A stretch of DNA of 64,000 bases, from NCBI GenBank assembly GCA_944325185.1, contig CALUZA010000055.1:18305-82304 (forward strand). Reading direction: 5' to 3'. Under the pieces are notes generated by a model that did not search any database, was not told the DNA's origin, and saw only the letters and a list, made by a program, of their open reading frames with translations. Below, piece after piece: positions 1 through 7,848 of the stretch. The translations under genes were made by a program, and so were the position numbers. The stretch comes from Candidatus Gastranaerophilales bacterium (GTDB taxonomy: Bacteria > Cyanobacteriota > Vampirovibrionia > Gastranaerophilales > Gastranaerophilaceae). Positions within the stretch are counted from its first letter, which is position 1. Every line of letters starts with the position of its first letter.

Positions 1-190
1 TGTTAATGCTGATTTGTATGTTGCTTTCGGTATTTCCGGAGCAATCCAGCATACTGTCGGTATGAAAAATTCTAAAAAAATTATTGCTATAAATTCTGAT
101 GAAAACGCTGAGATATTTAAATACGCAGATTATAAAATTGTGGCTGATGCCAAAAAAGTTATTGATGATTTAATTAAACATCTTTCTTAA
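1..190 (+). CDS. etfA: Electron transfer flavoprotein alpha subunit, C-terminal end (partial)
   Basis: Only the last 62 codons are inside the window; the gene enters from the left edge and stops with TAA at 188-190. The visible part holds the FAD-binding end of EtfA: LYVAFGISGAIQH near the left edge followed by a GMKNSKKIIAIN segment and a C-terminal helix. In this family the GISGAIQH segment contacts the FAD, and EtfAB passes electrons from acyl-CoA or other dehydrogenases to a quinone or, in bifurcating forms, to ferredoxin. The partner etfB and any acyl-CoA dehydrogenase would lie left of the window. Identity is secure from the motif; which dehydrogenase it serves cannot be told. Confidence 0.9.
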   Translation, partial: VNADLYVAFGISGAIQHTVGMKNSKKIIAINSDENAEIFKYADYKIVADAKKVIDDLIKHLS

Positions 191-194
191 ATAA

Positions 195-272
195 TAAAAA
201 AAAGCCGTCATAAGGCGGCTACTAGACTTGGGGAGGAGGTTTTGATAGAGGGCTTCTGCCCAGTATCAAAAT
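195..272 (-). ncRNA. Candidate small RNA with a C-rich anti-Shine-Dalgarno tract
   Basis: Read on the minus strand this intergenic stretch has the layout of a bacterial small RNA. It opens with a hairpin (271-240) of 8 perfect pairs TTTTGATA/TATCAAAA enclosing a GGGC-AGAA-GCCC stem. An unpaired CCTCCTCCCC tract (about 239-230) follows, and it closes with a GC hairpin and a run of seven to eight T. CCUCC is complementary to Shine-Dalgarno sites; cyanobacterial Yfr1 has a similar plan, a C-rich tract between two hairpins, but I cannot claim homology. No convincing promoter was found; TATGAA at 285-280 is the best -10. The alternative is a structured 3' end of the etfA mRNA on the plus strand. 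Confidence 0.4.
196..220 (-). terminator. Rho-independent terminator, minus strand
   Basis: The hairpin arms AGCCG (203-207) and CGGCT (216-220) are followed on the minus strand by T from 202 down to 196. The plus strand has no T run after the stem, so it should end a leftward transcript and not etfA. One A-C mismatch sits near the top of the minus-strand stem. Confidence 0.55.
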
Positions 273-382
273 TGATATGTTCATATTTTCGTCACACAAA
301 AACTCGTACTTTAATTTTATTTTTCAATTTCATCTAAAAGTTGTAAATTTTTTAAAAAATTAAAAAAAATATCGGAATTTGT

Positions 383-388
383 TAAAAT
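383..388 (+). promoter_or_regulatory. -10 element of a leaderless promoter
   Basis: TAAAAT ends 7 bases before the ATG at 396 and no Shine-Dalgarno lies between them. This spacing puts the transcription start at or next to the start codon. Confidence 0.5.
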
Positions 389-395
389 TATTTAT

Positions 396-1136
396 ATGAA
401 AAAGCTTTTGTGTATTTTATTTTTATTTGTTTTTATATTTTCTTTTTTCCCTGCGAATGCTGCAAAAAAGAAAAAGACTCCTGCAACTAAACATAAAATC
501 GAATTTGTTACAAAGGATAAATTTATTCTTTCGGGAGATTTATATTTTGCAAAAAATAAATCCGATAAGCCTTTGGTTATTTTATTGCATTCATTTGGTT
601 TAAATGCTTCTTTGTGGAAAACCTTGGCAGAAGCTTTAAGATTAAAAGACTATAACGTTCTTGCTATGGATTTAAGAGGACATGGTCGCTCTGTCTATAC
701 TGAAAGTTTAAAATTAAAATCCAGATATAAATTTAGTCAGTCCGATTGGCAAAAATTACCCAATGATGTTGTTGAGTCAATTAATTACGTTAAAGCAAAT
801 TATCCTAATATAAATTGTAACGATACAATTATAGTAGGGGCCGATATCGGCGCAAGTGCAGGGATTTTAGCGGGAAAATTAATGAAAAAAGAACCTTTAA
901 AATTTGTTATGATTTCTCCTATGTTAAATTTTAAGGGTTTATATATTCCATATAAAGTTGCAAGCTATACGAATACTAAATTTATGGTTATTTTGTCAAA
1001 GTCAGATAGAATTTTGTTTAATTTTTATCCGGGAATAAAACCTATAATAAAAATTTATCAAACGGGCGGTCCAGGAAATCAATTGCTTAAAGTTAATCCT
1101 CAAAGTACAAGCGATATTATTAATTTTATTAATTAA
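396..1136 (+). CDS. Secreted or lipid-anchored alpha/beta hydrolase-fold protein with an altered triad
   Basis: The first 22 residues form a signal peptide (KK, a Phe-rich core, then ANAA), so the 246-residue protein is exported. The fold is alpha/beta hydrolase: an oxyanion-type LLHSFG at 63-68, MDLRGHGRS at 91-99 and a nucleophile elbow at 147-153. The elbow reads V-G-A-D-I-G-A, with Asp150 where most relatives carry Ser. The acid position DR (204-205) is kept, but the usual C-terminal His region reads GGPGN (224-228) with no His. It may therefore use an Asp nucleophile or have lost hydrolase activity. It stands alone, followed by a convergent gene. Fold is confident, substrate unknown. Confidence 0.75.
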   Translation: MKKLLCILFLFVFIFSFFPANAAKKKKTPATKHKIEFVTKDKFILSGDLYFAKNKSDKPLVILLHSFGLNASLWKTLAEALRLKDYNVLAMDLRGHGRSVYTESLKLKSRYKFSQSDWQKLPNDVVESINYVKANYPNINCNDTIIVGADIGASAGILAGKLMKKEPLKFVMISPMLNFKGLYIPYKVASYTNTKFMVILSKSDRILFNFYPGIKPIIKIYQTGGPGNQLLKVNPQSTSDIINFIN

Positions 1137-1142
1137 AAAGAG

Positions 1143-1970
1143 CTATTTTTTATATCTTTTGCCGAAAACTTCATGTACATTTTCTGTTGATAAAAATGCA
1201 TCTTTGTCGATTGATAAAACAAGTTCTTTTAATTTGTATAATTCTATACGAGGAACTATGCAATATACCATTGTTTTTTTAGCTTTGCTATATCCGCCTT
1301 GAGCTTCGATATAAGTTACTGTTTTATTAAGGTTTTCAATAATTGCTTGTCCTAATTCATGACCTTTGTCGGATATAATTCTGATTGATTTTTCTTCGCT
1401 TAGACCTTGAACTATGCTATCTATTGCTCTATATGCGACTAAATATGTCAAGGTTGAATACATTGCTTGTTCCCAGCCGTACAAAAAACCTGCGCTTATG
1501 AATATAAAGACATTTATAAACATTATTATTTCGCCAACAGAGTATGGGTATTTTTTTGAAATTTTCATTGCCAAAATTTCTGTTCCGTCCATACAAGCAT
1601 TATTTTTAAGTACTATACCAACTCCAATTCCAAGTATTCCGCCACCAAATAAGGCAGATAAAAGTAAGTCATTTGTTACTTTTGGTATATGATGGTAAAA
1701 ATTAACAAACCCTGCAAGCGCAATAACGCTATACATTGCCATAAAAATAAATTTTTTGCCAAATTCGTTTAAAGCAAGTAAGACAAAGGGTATATTTAAA
1801 ATTATAAGGAATATTCCAAGGTTTATCTTGGTAATATAGCTTGCCATAATTGAAATACCTACTATTCCACCATCTATAATTTGATTTGGAACTAAAAAAC
1901 ATTCAAGCGCAAAGGCGGCAAGAAAAGCACCCAGTGTGCAAAAAATTAAATTTACAATTATTTCTTTCAT
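1143..1970 (-). CDS. YitT family membrane protein with C-terminal DUF2179 domain
   Basis: From the chosen start (MKEIIVNLIF) the protein has 275 residues, normal for YitT proteins: five or six membrane helices in the first 170 residues and a soluble ACT-like DUF2179 domain at the end (SIRIISDKG onward). The segment PNQIIDGGIVGIS is typical of the family. Relatives are membrane proteins of uncertain function, often thought to be transporters. A longer reading frame to 2048 exists, but it would run 56 bases into the divergent gene. TATCAT lies 6 bases upstream of the 1970 start, so the shorter start with a leaderless mRNA is preferred. Confidence 0.8.
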   Translation of the reverse strand: MKEIIVNLIFCTLGAFLAAFALECFLVPNQIIDGGIVGISIMASYITKINLGIFLIILNIPFVLLALNEFGKKFIFMAMYSVIALAGFVNFYHHIPKVTNDLLLSALFGGGILGIGVGIVLKNNACMDGTEILAMKISKKYPYSVGEIIMFINVFIFISAGFLYGWEQAMYSTLTYLVAYRAIDSIVQGLSEEKSIRIISDKGHELGQAIIENLNKTVTYIEAQGGYSKAKKTMVYCIVPRIELYKLKELVLSIDKDAFLSTENVHEVFGKRYKK

Positions 1971-1992
1971 AAATTTATGATAGAATATTTTT
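1971..1992. promoter_or_regulatory. 22-bp divergent promoter with overlapping -10 elements
   Basis: The two start codons, CAT at 1968-1970 and ATG at 1993-1995, are only 22 bases apart. TAGAAT (1981-1986) on the plus strand and TATCAT (1982-1977) on the minus strand share two bases, and each ends 6 bases before its start codon. Each -35 region must lie inside the opposing gene. Simultaneous binding of two polymerases looks impossible. Confidence 0.5.
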
Positions 1993-2778
1993 ATGAAAAA
2001 GTATATAGCTTTTACAATTATTTTTTTGCTTATAATATTTTTTTTCAACTCTACTTCTTTTTATGAAAAGAAAGAACTAAGTGATCTTGAAGCTATTAAA
2101 AAAAGAGGCTATGTAATAGTTGGAGTTAAAAGTGATTCACCTCCGTTTGGCTTTTATAAGGATGGGAAGCTGCAAGGGGTTGATGTTGAACTTGCTCAAA
2201 ATATTGCAAATTATATTTTTCAGAGCGAATCCCCCGCTAATATTGAATTTGTTGAGGTTAATGCGCAAAACAGAATCCAAAAATTAAATTCAAAAGAGGT
2301 TGATATGCTTGTTTCGACTATGAGCATTAATGAAAAAAGAAAACTTGTAATGGCGTTTTCTGTCCCTTATTTTGTTGCAAACCAGAAACTCATGGTAAAG
2401 AAAAGTTCTAAAATTAATCATTTGCAATATTTTAATAAGGATGGCAGATTAGCAGTTGTTATGGGCACAACAGGAGAAAAAATTTCAAGATTAATTGCTC
2501 CTAATGCACATTTTATTGGCGCAAAAAGCTATAACGAGGCTTATAATTTGCTTTTAAATAATCAAGTTGATGCAATTTTAGGAGATGATTGCATACTTTC
2601 AGGATATTTAAATGATAAATTTAGAATTGTAAATAGATCCTATTCAAGAGAATATTATGCTGTTGCAATAAGAAAATCGGAAAAATCTAAAGAATTGTTA
2701 AATTTGATAAACTCGGCTATAACGGCAATGTTGGATGAAAAGCGTTTAAATTTAATTAAAGCACGTTATATCATTTAG
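1993..2778 (+). CDS. Amino-acid type ABC transporter substrate-binding protein (SBP_bac_3)
   Basis: A 261-residue exported protein. The N-terminal KK plus hydrophobic stretch (4-19) is a signal peptide without an obvious lipobox Cys. The mature part is a family 3 periplasmic binding protein: GYVIVGVKSDSPPFGF near the start, the GVDVELAQNIA helix, the STMSINEKRK region and the MGTTGEK hinge. Such proteins bind polar amino acids outside the membrane and hand them to an ABC permease. No permease or ATPase gene is adjacent, so it is an orphan binding protein here. It has a leaderless-type start and is divergent from the YitT gene. Confidence 0.85.
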   Translation: MKKYIAFTIIFLLIIFFFNSTSFYEKKELSDLEAIKKRGYVIVGVKSDSPPFGFYKDGKLQGVDVELAQNIANYIFQSESPANIEFVEVNAQNRIQKLNSKEVDMLVSTMSINEKRKLVMAFSVPYFVANQKLMVKKSSKINHLQYFNKDGRLAVVMGTTGEKISRLIAPNAHFIGAKSYNEAYNLLLNNQVDAILGDDCILSGYLNDKFRIVNRSYSREYYAVAIRKSEKSKELLNLINSAITAMLDEKRLNLIKARYII

Positions 2779-2797
2779 TAAAATAATTTTTTTTGTT

Positions 2798-2803
2798 TAT
2801 AAT
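2798..2803 (+). promoter_or_regulatory. -10 element for the pyrophosphatase-like gene
   Basis: A perfect TATAAT lies 27 bases before the ATG at 2831, giving a leader of about 20 bases with only a weak TTGGA ribosome site. No clear -35 was identified. Confidence 0.4.
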
Positions 2804-2830
2804 AGTCTTATTGAATACCTTGGACGTTAT

Positions 2831-4939
2831 ATGGATAGAGAGAAAATTAAAAAAAGATTATTTATATGGCATTTAATTCTTTGGATTTTTTTGTTTATAG
2901 CAATATATAGAGGATATGCAGTTTATTTTGTAGATTTAAGTTCTACCAAATCAAAATGGGTGGCACTTTTTGCCGGATCTATTGCTTTGTTGCTTGCTGC
3001 AGTTAAAATTTGCGAAAGTTTATACTGTAATCACAAAGATTTGCATGTTGATAAAGTTGTAAAATATTTTTATAACGGTTTAATGATTTTTCACAAAAGA
3101 AATGTAAAAATATTGCTTTTTATAACTCTTGTTTTGACTTGGTTTTTTTATAAACCAATGGGAATAGCTTTTACATTATGTTTTATTGTTGGAGTTTTAA
3201 CCTCGCTATTTGTATTTTATTCAGGTATTTTTATATTTCCAAGAATTTCAGTAAGAGTATTAAAGGCATTTGAAAATTCTTCAAACAGTATTTTTTCATT
3301 AATATTTAATTCAGGAATTGTTGTATCAATGACTGTTGTTGGATTTTGTCTATGTTCTCTTGCAATATTGTTCCATATTTATAAAGATTATCAGATTTTA
3401 ACAGGATTTTTGTTGGGAGTTTCCATACCGGCTTTATTGAATTGCACTTCAAGTGCAATTGTTAAAAAATCAACCTTTTGCGCTTCAGGATTTATTTCCG
3501 GTTTTGTTGGTGAGATTGATTCTTATGATAAACGTTCTCCAATTTTGCTTTTAAAAGGCGTTTCAAAATCGATTTTTAATATAGTGTCTCTTTCTTCTGA
3601 TATGCTTTTAACTTTTGCAATTTCAATTATTGCCTCTATGACACTTGGCGCTTGGGCATATAATTTAATGGGATGTTTTTTACCATTGATAATTGCTTCC
3701 GGCGCTGTTTTTTCATCTGTTTTTGTAATTTTATCAACAAAAATGAATAAGACAAAAAACCCAGTGGGCGTGCTTTTTTCTTCGGTAATAAAAACAATAA
3801 TTTTGTTTCTTGCAATTTCTTTTTATTGCATAAAAATTTGGATGCCTGATACTTTGGAGTTATTTTATTCTATAGCTCTAGGTGCATTTGGTGGTTTTGT
3901 TTTTTGTTTTGTAAGTTCAAATTACATATTTGAAAAATTTAAACCGGTAAAAAATGTTGCAAATTCTGCTATAGGAGGTTATCTACCTTCCTTTTTGCAG
4001 ACTATTCGTGAAGGATTTATGAGTGTATTTATACCGGTATTTCTTTTTTCTTTGATTTTTATATTTGGTTTCATTTTGTCTGATGGAATTCAATCGCCCC
4101 TTTTTGGTTTGTATGGTGTTTCTGTTTCAATTCTTGCAATGATTTCAATAATTGGGATTATGATTTCTGTTAATAGTTTTGGATTGGTTTTAAATTCCTC
4201 TAATGAATTTGTAAGAACCTATGAAAATAATGAAGATATAAACTTAACAAAGCAAAATATTTCTTATCTTAGCAATATATCATACTGTATTATTGCGCTA
4301 TCTAAAAATTATTTTAATATTTCTGCTATATTGTGTTCTGTTGTTGCAGTTGTTGCGGCAACATTAACAGGTGAAGTTCAAGAACTTGATATTTTAAATC
4401 CTTACGTTCTATTTTCTTTATTTATCGGTTCTTCGGTTCCCTTTTTGTATATTGCATGTGTATTGAGCGGCGTTTCAAAATCTTCTAAAAGATTGGTTTT
4501 AGAAGTTAAAAGACAACTTAGAAATTTTCCTCAAATATTGCGTTTTGAAATGCGCCCTGATTATGAAAAATGTATAGATGTAATTTCTAAAAATTCTATA
4601 ATTCAATCTTTGTTTTATGTATTTCTTGTTGCAGTTTTGTTTTTTGCTGTCGGTTTTTCAATAAAGACAGAGTCAGCTTGTGCTTTTGTTATTGGAGTGA
4701 TTTTATCTTCTTGCGGGTTGATTTTCTTTTCTAATAATTCAAGTTTTGTTGTAAAAAGTGCAAAAAAATACTTGAGAAACGAATACATAAATTCAAATCG
4801 TTCTGACGAGTACACTGCTTTAGTTCAAAATAATGAAGTTTTTGCTTCATTAAAAGACTTAATTACACCGTCACTTGTCGGATTAATAAAATTCTTAGCG
4901 GTTTTATTAATGGCCTTTATTCCGTTGTTTATGCAGTAG
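2831..4939 (+). CDS. Degenerate membrane-bound pyrophosphatase-like protein (probable pseudoenzyme)
   Basis: This 702-residue protein with about 16 membrane helices follows the proton/sodium-pumping pyrophosphatase fold along its length. Shared landmarks are FKPVKNVANSA (370-380), GLYGVSVSILAM (426-437), LNPYVLFSLFIGSSVPFL (522-539), the loop with RPDYEKCID (575-583) and KDLITPSLVGLIKF (675-688). The pyrophosphate- and metal-binding acids are gone. The DVGADLVGKVE region reads GFISGFVGEID (220-230). The DNVGDNVGDVAG region carries Lys242, Lys246 and Asn250. DAYGPIADN becomes Asn448 to Asn455. GDTVGDPFKD becomes NNEVFASLKD (667-676), keeping only K675 and D676. It therefore should not hydrolyse pyrophosphate. 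The fold is well supported; the role is unknown. The reading frame is intact, so it is not a decaying pseudogene. Confidence 0.75.
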   Translation: MDREKIKKRLFIWHLILWIFLFIAIYRGYAVYFVDLSSTKSKWVALFAGSIALLLAAVKICESLYCNHKDLHVDKVVKYFYNGLMIFHKRNVKILLFITLVLTWFFYKPMGIAFTLCFIVGVLTSLFVFYSGIFIFPRISVRVLKAFENSSNSIFSLIFNSGIVVSMTVVGFCLCSLAILFHIYKDYQILTGFLLGVSIPALLNCTSSAIVKKSTFCASGFISGFVGEIDSYDKRSPILLLKGVSKSIFNIVSLSSDMLLTFAISIIASMTLGAWAYNLMGCFLPLIIASGAVFSSVFVILSTKMNKTKNPVGVLFSSVIKTIILFLAISFYCIKIWMPDTLELFYSIALGAFGGFVFCFVSSNYIFEKFKPVKNVANSAIGGYLPSFLQTIREGFMSVFIPVFLFSLIFIFGFILSDGIQSPLFGLYGVSVSILAMISIIGIMISVNSFGLVLNSSNEFVRTYENNEDINLTKQNISYLSNISYCIIALSKNYFNISAILCSVVAVVAATLTGEVQELDILNPYVLFSLFIGSSVPFLYIACVLSGVSKSSKRLVLEVKRQLRNFPQILRFEMRPDYEKCIDVISKNSIIQSLFYVFLVAVLFFAVGFSIKTESACAFVIGVILSSCGLIFFSNNSSFVVKSAKKYLRNEYINSNRSDEYTALVQNNEVFASLKDLITPSLVGLIKFLAVLLMAFIPLFMQ

Positions 4940-4946
4940 TTTTGGA

Positions 4947-4952
4947 TATAAT
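4947..4952 (+). promoter_or_regulatory. -10 element of a leaderless promoter
   Basis: TATAAT ends 6 bases before the ATG at 4959. TTGTTT at 4925-4930 with a 16-base spacer is a possible -35, lying inside the end of the upstream gene. Confidence 0.55.
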
Positions 4953-4958
4953 GATTTT

Positions 4959-5375
4959 ATGAGTGTCGTAAACGAAAAATTTACAATTTCAACAAGGGGT
5001 TTTGATGATATGATTGACATAACATCAAAAGTACAGGGAATTGTTGCACAAACCGGGGTAGAGGATGCAACAGTAAATATATCTGTTATCGGTTCAACCG
5101 CTTCTGTTATAACCCTTGAATACGAACCGGGGCTTGTGGTTGATTTGCCGCAAGTATTAAATTCAATCGTCCCTGTTAATAGGGTATACGAACATGATAA
5201 CGCATGGCATGACGGGAACGGATATTCCCATTTAAGAGCTGCTTTACTTGGAAACAGTGTTACTGTTCCTCTTGTATCAGGTAGATTAGAGCTTGGTGAT
5301 TGGCAACAGATTGTATTGATTGATTTTGATAATAAGTCAAGAATAAGACAAATTATTGTTTCAATTGTGTATTGA
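4959..5375 (+). CDS. YjbQ family (UPF0047) protein
   Basis: The full 138-residue length and the family signature are present: HDNAWHDGNGYSHLRAALLG in the middle and VPLVSGRLELGDWQQI after it. YjbQ proteins form compact trimers, and the E. coli member was reported to have a weak thiamine-phosphate synthase activity. The physiological role in most bacteria is unsettled. It is the first gene of a rightward cluster with the peptidase and the rRNA methylase, and its promoter lies just inside the gap after the pyrophosphatase-like gene. Confidence 0.88.
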   Translation: MSVVNEKFTISTRGFDDMIDITSKVQGIVAQTGVEDATVNISVIGSTASVITLEYEPGLVVDLPQVLNSIVPVNRVYEHDNAWHDGNGYSHLRAALLGNSVTVPLVSGRLELGDWQQIVLIDFDNKSRIRQIIVSIVY

Positions 5376-5389
5376 GTGGGTTTATAAAG

Positions 5390-7003
5390 ATGAGTTCGGA
5401 ATTGCGAAAAAAACAAATTAAATATTATACGGGTTTATTGAAGGAGAATGAATTTTTGCTTTTAAAATCCGAGGATTCTTTTTTTAAAGCTCATTATGAA
5501 GCCTCTCCTCTTAATATTTTGACTAATTTTTCAGGTACGGAAGGCGAAGCTATAATAGATAAAAAAGGCAATATTTCTCTTTTTGTTGATACAAGATATC
5601 ATATTTTGGCCGATAAACAGGTATTCTTTGGTATTAATGTACATAAAATGCCTTTGGGCGAGACATTTTATGAGGCTTTTAAAAAATGTTACCCTAAAAA
5701 ATCAATTCTATATGTACCTTTTGATATAAAATTATCTGATTATATGCGATTGGATGAATATTTTGATTTAAGAACATATAAAATTCCGGATAAATTTTTA
5801 GTTAATAATGATTTTTCTAAAAAAGCTCCTATTTTTCCAGTTGATAAAGATATAGCTGTTAACGACTTTTTATTTAAAATAAAAAAAATTCCAAAAATTA
5901 ATTCTAATAATCGCAAAATGTTAATCTTTAATCTTGATGAGATTTCTTATTTAACAAATTTGAGAAGTTTTCAGTTTAAAAATTCGTCAAATTTTCGTTC
6001 AATCTTATATTTGGATGTTAAAAATCAAAATAATATTTTATTTGTTGATAAACCCTTAAAATTAAAAAAAATAGAAGGACTAAAATATTTAAAACTTTCT
6101 GATTTTTTTGATTACATTAATTCTATTGACGATGAAATTTTTATTGATTATGAAGATATAACATTGGATAAGTTTTTATCAATAAAAAAACCTGTTCAAA
6201 ATAAAAAGAAAACCCTTTCTTTACTTGCTTCAATTAAGCAAAAAAGTGAAATTGATTATCTTTATGAATGTTATGAAAAATTAGATAATGCAATTTTAAA
6301 TTTTAAAAATAAGTTAAAGACAGGTATAAGCGAGTTTGATTTGGTTAATCTTTTTGAAAGTGAATTAATGAAAACCGGCGCCAAATCAACTTCTTTTAAA
6401 ACTATAATGGCTATTGGGGAAAACAGTGCTTCAATTCATTATTCAAGTTACGATAAGAATAAAATTTTAACGGATGAGAGTCTTATTTTATTAGATTGTG
6501 GCGGATATTGGGATAACGGATACGCAACGGATATAACAAGAACTTTTTATTTTGGAACCAACCCTTCAGATACATACAAAAAGGTATATACTTATGTTTT
6601 AAAGGCTTTTGTCTCTTGTTTTTTATCTTGTGAAACAGATGCTAAAAAATTAGATAAGCTTGCAAGAGAAATATTGAAACCATTAGAAAAAGAAGGTTTT
6701 TATTTTGGACATGGTTTAGGTCATGGAATTGGCACCTCTGTTCATCAAAACCCTCCAAGATTATCTTTAAATTCTAAAGACATTATAAAACCCCTGCAAG
6801 TACATTCTATTGAACCAGGTTTGTATGGAAAATCTATTGATGGCAAGGAGTTTGGCGTTAGAATTGAAAATTGCGTTTATTTTGATATAGATTATAAAAG
6901 ATTTTCATTATCAAAATTTCCTTTTGAGGAGCTTTTAATTAAATATGAGCTTTTAAGTGAAGCTGAAAAAGAATTTGTTAAAAAGTGGCAAAGTAAAGTA
7001 TGA
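5390..7003 (+). CDS. M24 family Xaa-Pro aminopeptidase
   Basis: A two-domain aminopeptidase P-type enzyme that removes N-terminal residues before proline in the cytoplasm. A creatinase-like N-terminal half of about 270 residues precedes the pita-bread domain. All five dimetal ligands are present: D369 and D381 (LLDCGGYWDNGYATDITRTF), H445 (GHGLGHGIG), E475 (SIEPG) and E493 (RIEN). The length of 537 residues is close to three-part aminopeptidases. A TTG at 5372 would extend it six codons into the preceding gene; the ATG at 5390 is preferred. The 3' end overlaps the next gene by 4 bases (ATGA). Confidence 0.88.
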   Translation: MSSELRKKQIKYYTGLLKENEFLLLKSEDSFFKAHYEASPLNILTNFSGTEGEAIIDKKGNISLFVDTRYHILADKQVFFGINVHKMPLGETFYEAFKKCYPKKSILYVPFDIKLSDYMRLDEYFDLRTYKIPDKFLVNNDFSKKAPIFPVDKDIAVNDFLFKIKKIPKINSNNRKMLIFNLDEISYLTNLRSFQFKNSSNFRSILYLDVKNQNNILFVDKPLKLKKIEGLKYLKLSDFFDYINSIDDEIFIDYEDITLDKFLSIKKPVQNKKKTLSLLASIKQKSEIDYLYECYEKLDNAILNFKNKLKTGISEFDLVNLFESELMKTGAKSTSFKTIMAIGENSASIHYSSYDKNKILTDESLILLDCGGYWDNGYATDITRTFYFGTNPSDTYKKVYTYVLKAFVSCFLSCETDAKKLDKLAREILKPLEKEGFYFGHGLGHGIGTSVHQNPPRLSLNSKDIIKPLQVHSIEPGLYGKSIDGKEFGVRIENCVYFDIDYKRFSLSKFPFEELLIKYELLSEAEKEFVKKWQSKV

Positions 7004-7773
7004 AAATTATAGAAATATCAAGTACTCAAAACGAGTTGATAAAATTTGTATATAAACTGCAAAATTCAAAATTCAGAAAAAGTCAAAAATTGGTTTTATT
7101 GGATGGCAATAAGACCATTGAAGGTTTAATAGATGATGGATTTGAGTTTGAGTTTATCTTTTTAAAAAAAGAAAATCCGTTAATAAATAAAATAAATACA
7201 AAGGAAATGGTTTTTGTTGATGATAAGGTTTTAAAAAAGATTTCAACTGTAAAAACCCCTTGTTCTATGGTTGGGGTTATAAAAGAACCAAATGTTTCAA
7301 GTGAGCTATTTTTTGATTTTAAAAAAATAGCTTTGATAGACGGAATTAAAGATGCTGGAAATTTAGGGACAATAATTCGTTCTGCTTGTGCTTTTTCAAT
7401 TGACGGAATAATTCTTTTGAATGAGTGTGTGGATTTATATAATTCAAAAACAATTCGTGCTGCTGCTCAAAATATGTTTAAAATTCCCATAATTCATTCT
7501 GATATAAATTTTATAAAAAAATTGAAGAAAAACCATAAATTGATTTCTACTGTTGTTGATGCAAAGAAAGATTTTATGGAATATGAATTTGATTGCAATT
7601 TTATTTTGGCTTTCGGTTCCGAAGCCGAAGGTCTAAGTTCGGATGTTATCGATTTGAGCGATGAAAAATTGACACTATTTATGGATAATAATGTTGAATC
7701 TTTAAATCTTGCAGTATGCTCTTCTGTTGCCTTTGCACTAATAAAATTAAACCAAAGATTTATGTCTTTCTAG
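7000..7773 (+). CDS. TrmH/SpoU family RNA 2'-O-methyltransferase
   Basis: A SPOUT-class methylase of 257 residues, likely acting on 23S rRNA or tRNA ribose 2'-OH with S-adenosylmethionine. Motif 1 is IKDAGNLGTIIRSA (about 116-129), motif 2 is FGSEAEGLS (about 207-215) and motif 3 is NVESLNLAVCSSVA (about 230-243). These form the knotted cofactor pocket. The N-terminal 90 residues are a substrate-binding domain of the L30e-like type. Translation should be coupled to the peptidase through the ATGA overlap. The exact target nucleotide cannot be deduced. Confidence 0.88.
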   Translation: MKIIEISSTQNELIKFVYKLQNSKFRKSQKLVLLDGNKTIEGLIDDGFEFEFIFLKKENPLINKINTKEMVFVDDKVLKKISTVKTPCSMVGVIKEPNVSSELFFDFKKIALIDGIKDAGNLGTIIRSACAFSIDGIILLNECVDLYNSKTIRAAAQNMFKIPIIHSDINFIKKLKKNHKLISTVVDAKKDFMEYEFDCNFILAFGSEAEGLSSDVIDLSDEKLTLFMDNNVESLNLAVCSSVAFALIKLNQRFMSF

Positions 7774-7848
7774 CCTAATTATTTATTGCCATGACTTATT
7801 TATCATGGTAATATTATAAAGCAATGTAAAAAAAATAATGAGGTTTTG

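Noticed and set aside
203..220. Hairpin as terminator of etfA on the plus strand
   Set aside because: The plus strand has no T run after the stem, whereas the minus strand has T7-8.
242..334. Short plus-strand ORF starting with TTG after GGAGGAGG
   Set aside because: The gap between the purine-rich tract and the TTG is too short for a ribosome site, and the ORF includes a strong hairpin and no conserved features.
4907..5416. 169-codon minus-strand ORF over the YjbQ gene
   Set aside because: The plus strand encodes a complete YjbQ protein with its signature, so the opposite ORF is a shadow.
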